Below, piece by piece: positions 1-8,503 of a stretch of 28,286 nt of DNA. The translations under genes were made by a program, and so were the position numbers. Source of the DNA: a virus. The DNA lies in IMG/VR virus record IMGVR_UViG_3300042451_000092, positions 1-28,286 of that record; one strand, 5' to 3'. Numbering within the stretch: the first letter of the stretch is position 1; each line of letters begins with the position of its first letter. The notes beneath the pieces were generated by a model. It was not told the origin of the DNA and ran no database searches. It saw only the letters and a program-made list of their open reading frames with translations.

Positions 1-1187
1 TAGCTTACGGCTTTCAAGCAGTCGAAGGCTCAACCGCTCTCCCCTACCAAAAGACGGAAACAAGACTTAACATACCACGTCTTGACTACTCAAACGGTAC
101 TTGTCCAAGTTTGTTAGTAGAACCGCAAAGGACTAATTTCTTAACTTATTCAAATGACTATAGTGATTCGAGTTGGGGCAAGGCTGGCGTAACTGCTACA
201 TTAGGCACACAAATAAACCCACAAGGTATTGCATCAACTTATAGCATTGCAAACACTACTTTAGGCGATAGCTATTTACAGCAACAAGGATTACCTACAA
301 CTGCGGGAACTTATACAATGTCTGTATTTCTTAAAAATATAGATAATGTTAGCACAACTCAATTAATGGCTGTTCATCTTTTTGAGGCAGGTAATACTTC
401 GCAATTAACTTATACTTGGTCAACAAATACATTTGCAATATCTGGAGCAAATGCAATCAGCGGAAATGTAACACCCTATGAAAATGGTTGGATTCGAATA
501 AGTTTCACATATAGCATTGGAGCATTAACTACATTACATTTTTCAAGGTTATATGCAAACTATAATTTATCAGTTACCAAATCAGCTTTAGTTTATGGTT
601 TCCAAACTGAAGCGGGAAGCTATCCGACAAGCTACATACCTACAACCTCAGCAAGTGTAACACGCAACGCAGATGTTATTTCAAAGACTGGTATTAGTTC
701 GCTTATAGGGCAAACAGAGGGTGTCGTGTTTTTGGATTTTGTATATACTGAATTAGATTCAAATGGACTAATTCCAATTACAATAGGTTCAAATTCTTCT
801 AACCATATGTATTATTATATTGAAGGTAATGAAAGAATAAATTTTGATTTTATTGTTGGTGGAAGTGATGTTTTGAGTATTCAAACCGCAGTAGGTTTTG
901 CGGTTAAAGGAACTCGTTACAAAATAGCCCTTGCATATAAAGCAAATGATTTTGCAGTTTATATAAATGGTGCATTAATTGGCACACAAAATTCGGGAGC
1001 AATTACGGGATTCAATGATTTTTATTTTGGCTATCCTTATGCAAGTGGTTATAGTTATCCTAATAGATACAACGCTGCCGCCCTTTGGAAGACCCGCCTA
1101 ACAAATGACGAATTAGAACGCCTAACTGGAACGGGCTTTAACACATACGCAGAAATGGCTAACTACTATAATTATATTACACAATGA
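1..1187 (+). CDS. Tail fibre / lectin-like virion protein, 5' truncated
   Basis: The reading frame is open from position 3 (AYGFQAVEGSTALPYQ...), so the gene begins upstream of the window and the internal ATG at 111 is not its true start. It carries the LLVEPQRTN segment followed by a beta-rich domain with the NGWIRISF and YGFQTEAGSYPTSYIPT motifs seen in phage tail proteins with carbohydrate-binding-like modules. The C-terminal part (from about VTRNADVISKTG, near nt 657) resembles a LamG/concanavalin-type domain with YKIALAYK and VYINGALIG strands. It is paralogous to the next gene over most of its length, and the two overlap by ATGA (1184-1187). Inferred role: receptor or surface-glycan binding on the virion. 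The family assignment is from motif recognition only; there is no enzymatic motif I can point to. Confidence 0.7.
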   Translation, partial: AYGFQAVEGSTALPYQKTETRLNIPRLDYSNGTCPSLLVEPQRTNFLTYSNDYSDSSWGKAGVTATLGTQINPQGIASTYSIANTTLGDSYLQQQGLPTTAGTYTMSVFLKNIDNVSTTQLMAVHLFEAGNTSQLTYTWSTNTFAISGANAISGNVTPYENGWIRISFTYSIGALTTLHFSRLYANYNLSVTKSALVYGFQTEAGSYPTSYIPTTSASVTRNADVISKTGISSLIGQTEGVVFLDFVYTELDSNGLIPITIGSNSSNHMYYYIEGNERINFDFIVGGSDVLSIQTAVGFAVKGTRYKIALAYKANDFAVYINGALIGTQNSGAITGFNDFYFGYPYASGYSYPNRYNAAALWKTRLTNDELERLTGTGFNTYAEMANYYNYITQ

Positions 1188-2884
1188 TAGAACAAGCAAG
1201 TTTAGTAATAGGAGAGGGTAACTGGGCAGTCAAATCAGATAGCTTATTAGGCTATAAGATTAATGGCGGCAAGTATTACCCAAGAGAAATGTCAGTAGTA
1301 AGAGCTACTACTGGAACACGGATTAATGAAGATGGATTAGTAGAGCTTGTGCCTTATAACTATATACAATATTCAGAGTTGTTTAGCGATGCGTCTTGGA
1401 CTAAAACCGATTCTAATATTGTGGGAGGGTTTATTTCTCCAACTGGAGATGCTAATGCTTCAAAACTTTCAGTTACTGCAGCAAATGGAATAATTCAAAA
1501 ACCAGTTTCTTTAACTGATTTAAGAACTGTTTCTATATATGCCAAAAGAGGAACGCATCAATACTTAAGATTTGGCGCTTATGGCGGCACTAATAGCTAT
1601 GGCAATTTTGATTTGGAAAATGGAGTAATTACAAGTGGTGCAAATACTCAAATAGAAGATGTTGGGAATGGGTGGTATCGCTGCACTTGTCATAGCGCAA
1701 ATGGTACAACTGGAGGAGTTCAGATATTTAGTAGCAATAGCCCAACTGGAGCTGCAACTACTGCTGGTGACATTTACATTTGGGGAGCGCAAGCAAACGA
1801 AGGTTCTTCAGCTCTTGACTACCTACCTACTACTGATAGATTAGACGTAGCAAGAATAGACTATTCAAGTGGAAGCGGTGCTTTGCTTGTAGAGCCACAG
1901 AGAACGAATTTAGCTCTTTATAGTTCGTCTTTTGACAACGCAGCTTGGACTTCGTTTTTTGGTACAATAACAGCTAATAATACAATTGCACCCGATGGAA
2001 CTTTGACTGCGGATAGATTAAATTCAACAACCAATACTTATTCTGGTATTTATCAAAGTATAGGAACTTTAGCATCAACTGTATATACATATTCAATTTA
2101 CGCTAAAGCTGGAACTAACAATTATTTATGTATGCTTGCTCAAGGAAATGGAAATGAAAGAGCATTTTTTAATTTGAATACTGGCACAGTAGGAGCGACA
2201 CAAAATATTGATTCTGCTTCAATTGAAAGCGTTGGAAACGGATGGTATAGATGTCAAATACAAAAGACTTGCACTGGTATAGAAATGTTTGTTTTTTCAA
2301 GTAATATTGAAAATACAACTCCAACTGCAAATGGAAACATTTACCTATGGGGCGCACAACTTGAACTCGGAAGCTATGCAACAAGCCTAATACCAACTCA
2401 AGCGGCTACGGTAACACGAAATGCAGATGTAATAAGCAAGACTGGAATAGCTGACTTAATCGGACAGACAGAGGGAACTTTGTTTGCGGAGATATATGCA
2501 GACCAAGCGGGTAGTGCAAACAATTGGTTTGAAATTTATGACGGAACTTCTAATAATTGGATATTTTTAGGTAAGGAAGGAATTACAATGCGAGGTTACA
2601 TTCGTACAAGTGGCACAACTCATTTCGACAATACTACATTTACAATTACCGACAACGCACCAATGAAAGTAGCTTTAGCTTACAAGTCGGGTGACAATGC
2701 TTTTTATATCAATGGAACTCTTATTGCTTCGAGTAGTTCGTCTTTTACTATAAACAATAGCATCTCAATAGTGAATTTTGGTTTTGGATTGGGTACAGTA
2801 GGCGACTCATCTGCATATAAAGCTGCAGCCCTTTACAAAACACGATTAACCAACGCACAACTCGCCTCGCTCACAAGTTTATAA
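1184..2884 (+). CDS. Tail fibre / lectin-like virion protein with duplicated binding modules
   Basis: 566 aa, starting at an ATGA overlap with the preceding gene. Two successive copies of a beta-sandwich-like module are visible. Copy one is about residues 60-215 (NYIQYSELFSDASWTK ... NGWYRCTCHSANG ... IYIWGAQANEGSS). Copy two is about 235-405 (LLVEPQRTNLALYSS ... NGWYRCQIQ ... IYLWGAQLELGSYATSLIPT). A LamG-like C-terminal domain follows (about 410-566: VTRNADVISKTG, MKVALAYKSGDNAFYINGTLI, AALYKTRLTNAQL). Such modules are typical of phage tail or appendage proteins that bind host surface sugars; the function here is inferred. The C-terminal domain is clearly related to that of the upstream partial gene, so the pair likely arose by duplication. 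Confidence 0.7.
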   Translation: MIEQASLVIGEGNWAVKSDSLLGYKINGGKYYPREMSVVRATTGTRINEDGLVELVPYNYIQYSELFSDASWTKTDSNIVGGFISPTGDANASKLSVTAANGIIQKPVSLTDLRTVSIYAKRGTHQYLRFGAYGGTNSYGNFDLENGVITSGANTQIEDVGNGWYRCTCHSANGTTGGVQIFSSNSPTGAATTAGDIYIWGAQANEGSSALDYLPTTDRLDVARIDYSSGSGALLVEPQRTNLALYSSSFDNAAWTSFFGTITANNTIAPDGTLTADRLNSTTNTYSGIYQSIGTLASTVYTYSIYAKAGTNNYLCMLAQGNGNERAFFNLNTGTVGATQNIDSASIESVGNGWYRCQIQKTCTGIEMFVFSSNIENTTPTANGNIYLWGAQLELGSYATSLIPTQAATVTRNADVISKTGIADLIGQTEGTLFAEIYADQAGSANNWFEIYDGTSNNWIFLGKEGITMRGYIRTSGTTHFDNTTFTITDNAPMKVALAYKSGDNAFYINGTLIASSSSSFTINNSISIVNFGFGLGTVGDSSAYKAAALYKTRLTNAQLASLTSL

Positions 2885-2885
2885 T

Positions 2886-3590
2886 ATGGCATTAGTTTAC
2901 ATACATATGAAGCCAAGCACACGTGATATTTATTATGTAGGGATTGGCAATTCAAAAGAACGCGCTCATAGAAATGAGGGTAGAAATTCTCATTGGACAC
3001 GCGTTTTCAAAAAGTATGGTAAAATAGTCGATATAATTGCTGATGATATTTCTTTGGATGGGGCTAAAGAAATGGAAAAATTTTTGATTTCTTCAATAGG
3101 TATAGAAAACTTATGTAACCAAACATTAGGTGGCGAAGGGGCTTTTGGTTTAAAACATACTGAAGAAACTAAAAGAAGAATATCAGAAGCAAATAAGGGA
3201 AAAGTTTTTTCGCCAGAAACACTAGCTAAAATATCAGCAAAATCAAAAGGACACCCTAACTATAATTTAAGTCATACAGATGAAGCAAAAGCCAAAATTT
3301 CAGCAGCTTTTAAGGGTAAAAAAAGAAGTGAGTATTTTTGCAGTCAAGTTAAAAAATCTAAACATGGATATAGGCCTCACCCTTCTGCTTGGGAAGGTGC
3401 TACTAAATTAAGAAAAGAAAAAGCCGCTTTAATTATTGAAGTAAACAGTGGTTTCATCGGTAAGATTTGGGAAATAGAAAAACAATTCAATATTGATAGA
3501 AGAGCAGTTTATTATAATTGCAAGAGAGAAAAGGAAATATTAACAAGAGAATGGAAAGGATTAAACTTTAAAAAATACACAACCCTTTAA
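2886..3590 (+). CDS. GIY-YIG homing endonuclease with NUMOD3 motifs
   Basis: 234 aa, very lysine-rich and AT-rich compared with its neighbours. The N-terminus fits a GIY-YIG nuclease core: V4-Y5-I6 stands for GIY and Y17-V18-G19 for YIG, with R26 (ERAHR) as the likely catalytic arginine and E62 or E64 (KEMEKFLI) as the likely metal-binding glutamate. Three NUMOD3-like DNA-binding repeats follow (about 88-106 GLKHTEETKRRISEANKGK, 108-123, 128-145 LSHTDEAKAKISAAFKGK). A helix-turn-helix-like tail (about 192-214, KIWEIEKQFNIDRRAVYY) closes the protein. This is the layout of free-standing phage homing endonucleases of the Seg/I-TevI type, which cut cognate DNA and spread by repair. It sits between fibre genes, one base after the previous stop, with no intron visible around it. 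Confidence 0.85.
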   Translation: MALVYIHMKPSTRDIYYVGIGNSKERAHRNEGRNSHWTRVFKKYGKIVDIIADDISLDGAKEMEKFLISSIGIENLCNQTLGGEGAFGLKHTEETKRRISEANKGKVFSPETLAKISAKSKGHPNYNLSHTDEAKAKISAAFKGKKRSEYFCSQVKKSKHGYRPHPSAWEGATKLRKEKAALIIEVNSGFIGKIWEIEKQFNIDRRAVYYNCKREKEILTREWKGLNFKKYTTL

Positions 3591-3600
3591 TATATGCATA

Positions 3601-3963
3601 ATGGAACAAAATATCTTTAAATTAAGCTACACAAACAAAGAAGCAGCAGTTGCTGACTTAAAAGCCAAAAACATTCTCATTGAAGTTGACGGCATTGACG
3701 GAGAAAAACACGAAGCATACGGAAACGGAGTAGCTGCAGTTGTCGAACTTGGTTTGATTATGGTAACCCCACCCGTAATGGATGGAATGGATATCGTAAC
3801 ACCGCCCGTTTATGCTGATGGCTACCACTACGATGTAATGTCTTCTGAGCTTTACGACTTTGGGGCTAACCTTGTAGAACCTAAGAACCCGAAACACGCA
3901 TTTGCTGGACACGCAATAACTGAAGAGTTTCCTTATGAGCCAATGGTGCAAATTGAAGAGTAA
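3601..3963 (+). CDS. Hypothetical fibre-cluster protein
   Basis: 120 aa, acidic, no signal peptide or membrane segment. It contains a short internal duplication (VTPPVMDGMD then VTPPVYADGY). I do not recognise a family. It lies between the homing endonuclease and the repeat-rich fibre genes and its stop overlaps the next start (TAATG), so it is probably a small virion or fibre-associated protein. This is inference from context only. Confidence 0.6.
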   Translation: MEQNIFKLSYTNKEAAVADLKAKNILIEVDGIDGEKHEAYGNGVAAVVELGLIMVTPPVMDGMDIVTPPVYADGYHYDVMSSELYDFGANLVEPKNPKHAFAGHAITEEFPYEPMVQIEE

Positions 3964-4247
3964 TGACTAAAAGCGGATCGGTAACTACTGTAACAGCAAG
4001 TATCTTTACTTGTGTTGATAAGATAGGTAATGATGTCTTGAGTATGCGATTTACAAATGACATTAGCTACACGTTAGAAGTTTTTTTGTATGTCGCAAAA
4101 GAAGACAGAACAGTAGATTTGTATACGCTAATACTTGACGCAGGAGATGTTGTAACTGATAATTTAAAATACGAACTAGCACAAGGAGATAAAATATTGG
4201 CTAGATCATCTGTAGCTAATACTTTTTATACTCTTAATATAGAGTAA
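3963..4247 (+). CDS. Hypothetical small beta-rich protein
   Basis: 94 aa. The sequence alternates hydrophobic and polar residues as in a beta-sandwich (SYTLEVFLYVAKEDRTVDLYTLIL) and has no motif I recognise. It starts at a TAATG overlap with the gene before it and is followed directly by the large fibre gene (4248), so it is almost certainly co-translated with them. Possible roles are a fibre-attached domain or an assembly factor; the sequence does not decide between these. Confidence 0.55.
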   Translation: MTKSGSVTTVTASIFTCVDKIGNDVLSMRFTNDISYTLEVFLYVAKEDRTVDLYTLILDAGDVVTDNLKYELAQGDKILARSSVANTFYTLNIE

Positions 4248-7200
4248 ATGGAGAAAATAAATAAGTATGGTCTTGGCTCTAATAATAGAGAGCTTGTTGT
4301 AACTGATAAGTATGGAAATGTAAAGTCCATATTTCAAAATAAAATCGCACTTACAACATTAGGCTCTTCAGGGCCTTCTACTTTTATAAATAATGTCCTA
4401 AACATTCCTAACTACTCAACAGCTTTGAGTGGTTATGTACCAAATAGCAGGACGCTAACAATCAATGGCACAACATATGATCTAAGCGCTAATAGGACTT
4501 GGAATGTTGGAACTGTGACAGCAGTCACTGCATCAGCTCCGTTGAGCTCATCAGGTGGTACTACACCTAATATCACAATACCACAGGCAAACATTAGCAC
4601 TAGTGGCTTCTTAAGCTTTACTGATTGGAATACTTTCAATAGTAAGCAGCCTGCAGGCAACTATATCACTGCACTAAGTGGTGAGGCTACAGGATCAGGC
4701 CCGGGGACAGCTTCTGTGACACTTAATAACGCCTCGGTGACCGCTAAGGTCTTAACAGGCGTAAATGTCACTGGAGGCTCTATAAATGCCTCTGACAGCA
4801 TTCTTACTGCATTCGGTAAGTTGCAGAATCAAATCAATGGGTTGATAGGTAGTTCAATCTACCAAGGTACTTGGAACGCTTTGACAAATACACCTGCCTT
4901 AACTAGCGGTGTTGGTACTCGTGGTTACTACTACATTGTCAACGTGGCAGGTAGTACTAACCTTGACGGCATCACTGATTGGAACGTAGGCGACTGGGCT
5001 ATATTCGATGGCACGGCATGGCAACAGGTTGACAACACTGACTCGGTTACATCTGTCAATGGACAGACCGGGGCTGTTAGCTTGACAAGTGACAACATCC
5101 CTGAGGGTGTTACAAACCTTTACTTTACAAACTTACGCGCACGTCAATCTTTAAGCTTAACAACTACAGGATCAAGCGGAGCCTCAACGTATGACAACAC
5201 AACAGGTGTACTTAATGTGCCAAACTATACATTAAGTGGGATTGGTGGTGTACCTTTAAGCAGAACGCTAACAATCAATGGTACTGCTTACGACCTAAGC
5301 GCTGACCGCTCATGGGCAGTGGGTACCGTAACGAGCGTTGACATGACTGTGCCTACAGGCTTAACATTAACAGGTAATCCTATAACAGGAGCGGGTACGT
5401 TTGCGTTAGGTCTTCAATCAGGGTATTCAATACCAACAACAGCCAATCAATCTAACTGGACAACTGCATATAACCGCTCAATTGTATCTGCTGCTGTAAA
5501 CTATGGCGTTGCCGCAACAAGCATTGTACTTACTCAGCAGAATACAGGTACTGTTACAGCAAATTTAATTGCGGGTGCTGCCACTACAAATGACTTTGTG
5601 TTTTTTAACGGAAGTAATTTAGCATACACTCAGTTAAACACTACGGCTCCTTTGAGCTTTAATGGTGCTACAAAGACTTTCTCAATTAGTCAAGCAGGAG
5701 CGTCAACAAACGGGTTCTTAAGTTCAACTGATTGGAATACATTCAACAATAAGCAGAACGCAATTACACTTACCACTACAGGATCAAGTGGAGCGGCTAC
5801 GCTTATTGGCAGTACTTTAAATATACCAAACTACTCATCAGCATTAAGCGGCTATGTTCCGACAAGCCGTCAGTTAACAATAAATGGTACGTCATACGAC
5901 CTATCTGCTGACAGATCATGGAGTGTTGGTACAGTTACAAGCATTGGCGTAACTGCAGGCCCTAGAATCGTCTCTGAGGACGGCCCTATTACATCATCAG
6001 GCAATATCACAATATCTCACGGCATAGGCCAAGGGTTAGACGTTCAGGGTGCTCAAGACTTAATGAACAGATCAATTGAGGATGGGGGGTCATTTGAGGC
6101 GTTTAGATGTCTAGCTACATCATTAGGTGAGCTTGGTGATTTTGAGACTCCATTGGGTACATTTAACTCAATAGGCACTGTCATTCAAAACATCATGCTC
6201 GATGAGTTTGGCCATATCTTAGGTATTGGCTCAAAGACATTGTACACTAGTGACATCATTGAGGATACTAATTTATACTTCACTGACGCTAGAGCAAGAG
6301 CTGCTATCAGCTTGACAACAACAGGCACCGGTGGTGCTGCTACATATAACAGCTCTACAGGTGTGTTAAACATACCTCAGTATCAGTCAGTTATAACTAA
6401 CCCTGTCACAGGTACAGGCACAGCTAACTATGTGGCGAGATGGACATCATCATCACAGATCGGAACAGGTGTGCTGTATGACAATGGGACGAATGTTGGT
6501 ATAGGTACTGCAAGTCCGAGTTCTAAGTTAGAAATAAGAGGAGATCAAAGTGCTTCTAAATCTTCACTACTATTGTTGTCAAAGTTTGATTATGGAGCAA
6601 CTACATTCTTTCAGAACTATAGTAATATATTCTATGCTAATGGTAAAAGTTTAGAAATAGAAGTAGAGACATTACCAATGTTGCAATTAGCTACAAATAA
6701 TGCGGCAACACAAGGTAAAGTTATTTTTCCTAACGGAAACGTAGGCATTGGTACGAATACTCCGGGTGATAAATTAACAGTAGATGGTAATATAAATTCA
6801 AGAAATACAGCATTATTTTTTGGAGATGGTTCAGATAATAGTGCAAGTGTTTTTGCAACAGGTGGTCCTGTAAAGTTTTTTGCTAACTCTTCTGAGCGTA
6901 TGCGTGTTGCTGGAAACGGCAACGTAGGTATCGGAACAACTGCTCCTGCTAAAATACTTGAGTTGTCTCAAGCTGAGCCATATTTAAGATTTAATCCAAC
7001 GGCAGTTTCAGGTGCATATTTACTTGGTGCTGCTGATGGTAAATTTTATTTTACACCTGAGTCAACTTATGTACCTACAATGACATTAAGTTCAGGTAAC
7101 GTTGGTATTGGTACTACTAACCCATCAGGTCAGCTATCAGGAACAAAAGGGCTTTCAATTGTAGATGGGACTAATGCTGCATTAGGTTTATCTAATGGCA

Positions 7201-8498
7201 CAAATCATTGGTTAAATTATCTATCAGGAACAACATATAGGATTTGGAATAATACTAGCAATGAAGTAATGACAATTACTTTAGCAGGTAATGTAGGTGT
7301 TGGTGCAACAAATCCTCAAGCTAAATTACATATTAATAATTCATCAGCTATTTCAACTACGTTTTTAGCTGGAAATATTAATGGTGGTGCTTATTTCGGT
7401 TGGGATTCTGACAATACAGGTCTAGTTGCTACATATACAAATGCAGCTATAAAATTTGGCGGTACTTATTATTCATCATTTAATGAATGGATGCGCATCA
7501 CAAATGCAGGTAGACTAGGCATTGGAACAACTACACCGGGATATGTTTTAGAAGTAAACGGTGGTTCAGATACATTTGTTGCTAGCTTTATCAATTCATC
7601 AGCAGCTCAGTCTTTTATTAGAGTTGGTGATACAAGTGATCTTAATTACTCAGGACTAGCTTTATATTCTGACAGTGGAACTGGTCAGATATTTAAGAAT
7701 GGTACGGGTAGTAATTCATGGGGTGGTAATGCCTCTTTGAATATCTACAACAGCAATGGTTCAATTGCATTCCATCCTAACAACACTGCCAATGCAATGT
7801 TTATTGCTACAAATGGCAACGTAGGTATTGCAACAACAGCTCCATCTGAAAAACTTCACGTATCCGGCAACCTTCGTGTTACAGGAACAATTATTGACTC
7901 CAATAACTCTCCCGGAACTAGTGGTCAAGTCCTTAGTTCAACAGCAACAGGTACAGATTGGGTAAGTCTTTCTGAAATATCAGGAGTAGACGGAACAGGT
8001 ACTGCCAACTACGTTGCTAAGTGGAGTGATACTGATACGATTGCTAACTCACAGATATTTGATAATGGAACAAACGTTGGTATCAACAATACTACTCCTA
8101 AGACTAAGCTAGACATTAACGGAACTATTGGATTTGGATCAAAGAGTATGTCTATTACAGATGCCTTTGCTACCGCTCTTACGTTAAATATGAATGACCA
8201 CAATGGATGCTATGTGAAAATAACTGCCTTTGGAGACTGGGGCAGCCATAGCACTATTGCATACCTAGGAGAGTTCTTTATTCAAGCTTCTGCTGGCGCA
8301 TATAATGAGCCTGGTATAATCATACGTCAAGTGGACAATACTGGAGGCGGTGATGACATTCAAGCACAAATCGTTGATCCAGCAGGTACTGGAACTAGGG
8401 ATTTTGTAATACAATTAAAATCAACATCTTCTTCTAACACCCCATTCACTGCTCACCTTCAGTATGAGGTTCGTGGTATGTATAATTCTGTTTCTTAA
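4248..8498 (+). CDS. Large repeat-built tail fibre protein
   Basis: 1416 aa, starting directly after the previous stop. The N-terminal half is made of repeated modules: LTTTGSSG...LNIPNY..LSGYVP.SR.LTINGT.YDLSADRSW.VGTVTSV occurs at about residues 35-94, 302-365 and 505-568, with a partial fourth copy near 687-715. FLS.TDWNTFN.KQ and NLYFTN.RARQSLS each occur twice. The C-terminal half carries eight copies of an NVGIGT..P...L.V unit, each followed by a variable stretch. The last about 125 residues form a distinct C-terminal domain (FIQASAGAYNEPGIIIRQ). Such modular fibres are typical of phages of Bacteroidota and probably form trimeric, beta-rich receptor-binding appendages. I see no S74 peptidase/chaperone motif at the C-terminus. 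Confidence 0.8.
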   Translation: MEKINKYGLGSNNRELVVTDKYGNVKSIFQNKIALTTLGSSGPSTFINNVLNIPNYSTALSGYVPNSRTLTINGTTYDLSANRTWNVGTVTAVTASAPLSSSGGTTPNITIPQANISTSGFLSFTDWNTFNSKQPAGNYITALSGEATGSGPGTASVTLNNASVTAKVLTGVNVTGGSINASDSILTAFGKLQNQINGLIGSSIYQGTWNALTNTPALTSGVGTRGYYYIVNVAGSTNLDGITDWNVGDWAIFDGTAWQQVDNTDSVTSVNGQTGAVSLTSDNIPEGVTNLYFTNLRARQSLSLTTTGSSGASTYDNTTGVLNVPNYTLSGIGGVPLSRTLTINGTAYDLSADRSWAVGTVTSVDMTVPTGLTLTGNPITGAGTFALGLQSGYSIPTTANQSNWTTAYNRSIVSAAVNYGVAATSIVLTQQNTGTVTANLIAGAATTNDFVFFNGSNLAYTQLNTTAPLSFNGATKTFSISQAGASTNGFLSSTDWNTFNNKQNAITLTTTGSSGAATLIGSTLNIPNYSSALSGYVPTSRQLTINGTSYDLSADRSWSVGTVTSIGVTAGPRIVSEDGPITSSGNITISHGIGQGLDVQGAQDLMNRSIEDGGSFEAFRCLATSLGELGDFETPLGTFNSIGTVIQNIMLDEFGHILGIGSKTLYTSDIIEDTNLYFTDARARAAISLTTTGTGGAATYNSSTGVLNIPQYQSVITNPVTGTGTANYVARWTSSSQIGTGVLYDNGTNVGIGTASPSSKLEIRGDQSASKSSLLLLSKFDYGATTFFQNYSNIFYANGKSLEIEVETLPMLQLATNNAATQGKVIFPNGNVGIGTNTPGDKLTVDGNINSRNTALFFGDGSDNSASVFATGGPVKFFANSSERMRVAGNGNVGIGTTAPAKILELSQAEPYLRFNPTAVSGAYLLGAADGKFYFTPESTYVPTMTLSSGNVGIGTTNPSGQLSGTKGLSIVDGTNAALGLSNGTNHWLNYLSGTTYRIWNNTSNEVMTITLAGNVGVGATNPQAKLHINNSSAISTTFLAGNINGGAYFGWDSDNTGLVATYTNAAIKFGGTYYSSFNEWMRITNAGRLGIGTTTPGYVLEVNGGSDTFVASFINSSAAQSFIRVGDTSDLNYSGLALYSDSGTGQIFKNGTGSNSWGGNASLNIYNSNGSIAFHPNNTANAMFIATNGNVGIATTAPSEKLHVSGNLRVTGTIIDSNNSPGTSGQVLSSTATGTDWVSLSEISGVDGTGTANYVAKWSDTDTIANSQIFDNGTNVGINNTTPKTKLDINGTIGFGSKSMSITDAFATALTLNMNDHNGCYVKITAFGDWGSHSTIAYLGEFFIQASAGAYNEPGIIIRQVDNTGGGDDIQAQIVDPAGTGTRDFVIQLKSTSSSNTPFTAHLQYEVRGMYNSVS
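4350..6394 (+). repeat. Dispersed long module repeats within the fibre gene
   Basis: Imperfect in-frame repeats of about 180-190 nt begin near 4350, 5153 and 5762, and a shorter copy covers about 6307-6394. Each encodes the TTTGSSG...LTINGT.YDLSA.RSW.VGTV unit. A shorter unit encoding DWNTFN.KQ occurs near 4606-4650 and 5712-5757. Synonymous differences between copies show they are old or under selection for protein rather than DNA identity. Confidence 0.75.
6492..8090 (+). repeat. Eight VGIGT-type coding repeats
   Basis: Eight 18-nt cores encoding N-V-G-I-G-T or close variants start at 6492, 6738, 6921, 7098, 7290, 7512, 7818 and 8073. The most common DNA form is near AACGTAGGTATTGGTACT. 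Spacing is irregular, about 180-310 nt, with variable sequence between cores. The sixth copy is RLGIGT, the seventh NVGIAT and the eighth NVGINN, so the motif decays towards the C-terminus. Confidence 0.85.
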
Positions 8499-8503
8499 TT
8501 ATT

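Noticed and set aside
111-1187. ATG at 111 as the start of the first gene
   Set aside because: The same frame is open back to position 3 and encodes sequence homologous to the matching part of the next gene, so the gene is truncated by the window edge.
4433-8203. Reverse-strand open frames inside the fibre genes
   Set aside because: They mirror the repetitive, low-stop-codon + strand coding sequence, have no leader or promoter, and their proteins look like antisense of the repeats.
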